DNA from: Thiomonas sp.
GTDB lineage: Bacteria; Pseudomonadota; Gammaproteobacteria; Burkholderiales; Burkholderiaceae_C
Reading direction: 5' to 3'
DNA: 6,603 nucleotides
Assembly: GCA_028706735.1 (NCBI GenBank)
Contig: JAQTVS010000158.1
Span: 1-6,603, forward strand
Shown here: positions 5,993 through 6,603 of the stretch, piece after piece
How the letters are laid out: the number at the start of each line of letters is the position of its first letter
Numbering within the stretch: position 1 is the first letter of the stretch
Notes under the pieces: model-generated
Database searches by the model: none
What the model was told of the DNA's origin: nothing
The model's input: only the letters and a program-made list of their open reading frames with translations
Translations under genes and position numbers: made by a program

Positions 5993-6603
5993 GCTTTTTC
6001 AATTGCGGATCTCCCTCGGCAATCACTTCACCCAGCAGATTGCGCGCGGATTCGGTGTCGCCAATCGCCATGCTCTCCGCGGCCAGCTCAAGACGCAAAT
6101 CGAGCGAAGGCTTGGATTCGCTGAACTGCGGCTCCAGTTTGGGCAACGCATCATCGTGCAACTCGGCCGCTGCGTTCGGCTCGGCGTCCTGCAGCGAAAT
6201 GCTGCTGAGATCGAACTCCATGCCGTTGTCATGCGCAGCCGGCGTGTTGGCCTTCCCCACATCGGCAGCGGCCAGCGTGGAGGCGGGTGCGCCAAAATCG
6301 GAGGGCATATTGAAGTCCAGCCCGCCAGACATCAGAAAATCTTCATTTTCTGATCGCCTTGTGGCTTGCTGCGGACTGGCTGCAGCAGGCGCTTCGAGTT
6401 CCGGCAGCGCGGGGACGGAAAGCGAGGCCGCGGCTTTGGGCGTTGCGGCGGCGGGCGCCTCGCCTGCTGGCAGGCTCAGATCGAGATCCAGGTGTTCGGG
6501 CATGGGCTGCTTAGCCGCTGCGGTCTCCACGCCGGAGAGCATCTCGGTACTGGGCAAAGTCTGCGGGGTCAACGCAGCCAGCGCCGTCGGAGTGGCCGCC
6601 GGA
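5958..6603 (-). CDS. fimV: FimV C-terminal portion (5' part cut by window edge)
   Basis: The frame is open to the right edge, so only the last 214 residues are visible and the true start lies outside. FimV is an inner-membrane protein with a periplasmic peptidoglycan-binding LysM domain and a cytoplasmic TPR-containing tail; in pseudomonads it is a polar hub for type IV pili and twitching. What is seen: an acidic, Ala/Pro-rich, low-complexity linker with recurring short motifs of the type LDLDLSLP, LDFNMPSDF and MEFDLSSISL, followed by a compact conserved end (LDLRLELAAESMAIGDTESA, then a segment reaching DMLDKLGR) that matches the FimV C-terminal helical/TPR-like domain (established family knowledge). 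The LysM and membrane segments are not in the window. A position directly before truA is usual for fimV in Burkholderiales, which supports the call. The internal TTG at 6572 is not a real start. The linker alone would not identify the protein; the C-terminal domain and the context do. Confidence 0.87.
   Translation of the reverse strand, partial: PAATPTALAALTPQTLPSTEMLSGVETAAAKQPMPEHLDLDLSLPAGEAPAAATPKAAASLSVPALPELEAPAAASPQQATRRSENEDFLMSGGLDFNMPSDFGAPASTLAAADVGKANTPAAHDNGMEFDLSSISLQDAEPNAAAELHDDALPKLEPQFSESKPSLDLRLELAAESMAIGDTESARNLLGEVIAEGDPQLKKRAQDMLDKLGR

Overview
The window carries one densely packed, single-direction gene block. All recognisable genes are on the minus strand, so the order of transcription runs from the right edge to the left: fimV (3' end only), truA, trpF, trpB, trpA, accD, folC. 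The high GC content, the strong G/C preference at third codon positions and this gene order (fimV-truA-trpF-trpB-trpA-accD-folC) point to a betaproteobacterium of the order Burkholderiales. The style of the trpB-trpA repeat reminds me of Thiomonas and related genera. The genus is a guess from memory and was not tested.

Layout by position: 5958-6603 is the C-terminal part of FimV (peptidoglycan/pilus-associated polar hub protein). 5150-5992 is truA (tRNA pseudouridine synthase), whose possible starts lie in or just after the end of fimV. 4490-5143 is trpF, 6 nt after truA. 3207-4442 is trpB, after a 47-nt gap that holds a strong hairpin. 2332-3210 is trpA, joined to trpB through a structured 76-nt repeat. 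1447-2322 is accD, with a strong ribosome binding site overlapping the trpA stop. 63-1388 is folC. The last 62 nt contain no identified gene. No gap between genes exceeds about 60 nt, and no convincing promoter, terminator, RNA gene, CRISPR array, IS element or phage gene was seen.

Functionally, TrpF, TrpB and TrpA catalyse three of the last steps of tryptophan synthesis (phosphoribosylanthranilate isomerisation, then the two half reactions of tryptophan synthase). AccD is one half of the acetyl-CoA carboxyltransferase that starts fatty acid synthesis. FolC makes dihydrofolate and folylpolyglutamates. TruA modifies the tRNA anticodon arm. The remaining trp genes (trpE/G/D/C) are not in the window, as expected for a split betaproteobacterial trp pathway.

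These are conserved housekeeping genes and I found no undescribed system. The one unusual structure is the trpB-trpA junction. A 76-nt palindromic repeat appears to have landed exactly on the start codon of trpA. It is flanked by a 5-nt direct repeat (ATGAA), keeps the reading frame over 81 nt, and leaves trpA with two competing start codons, the inner one abutting a 9-bp hairpin arm.
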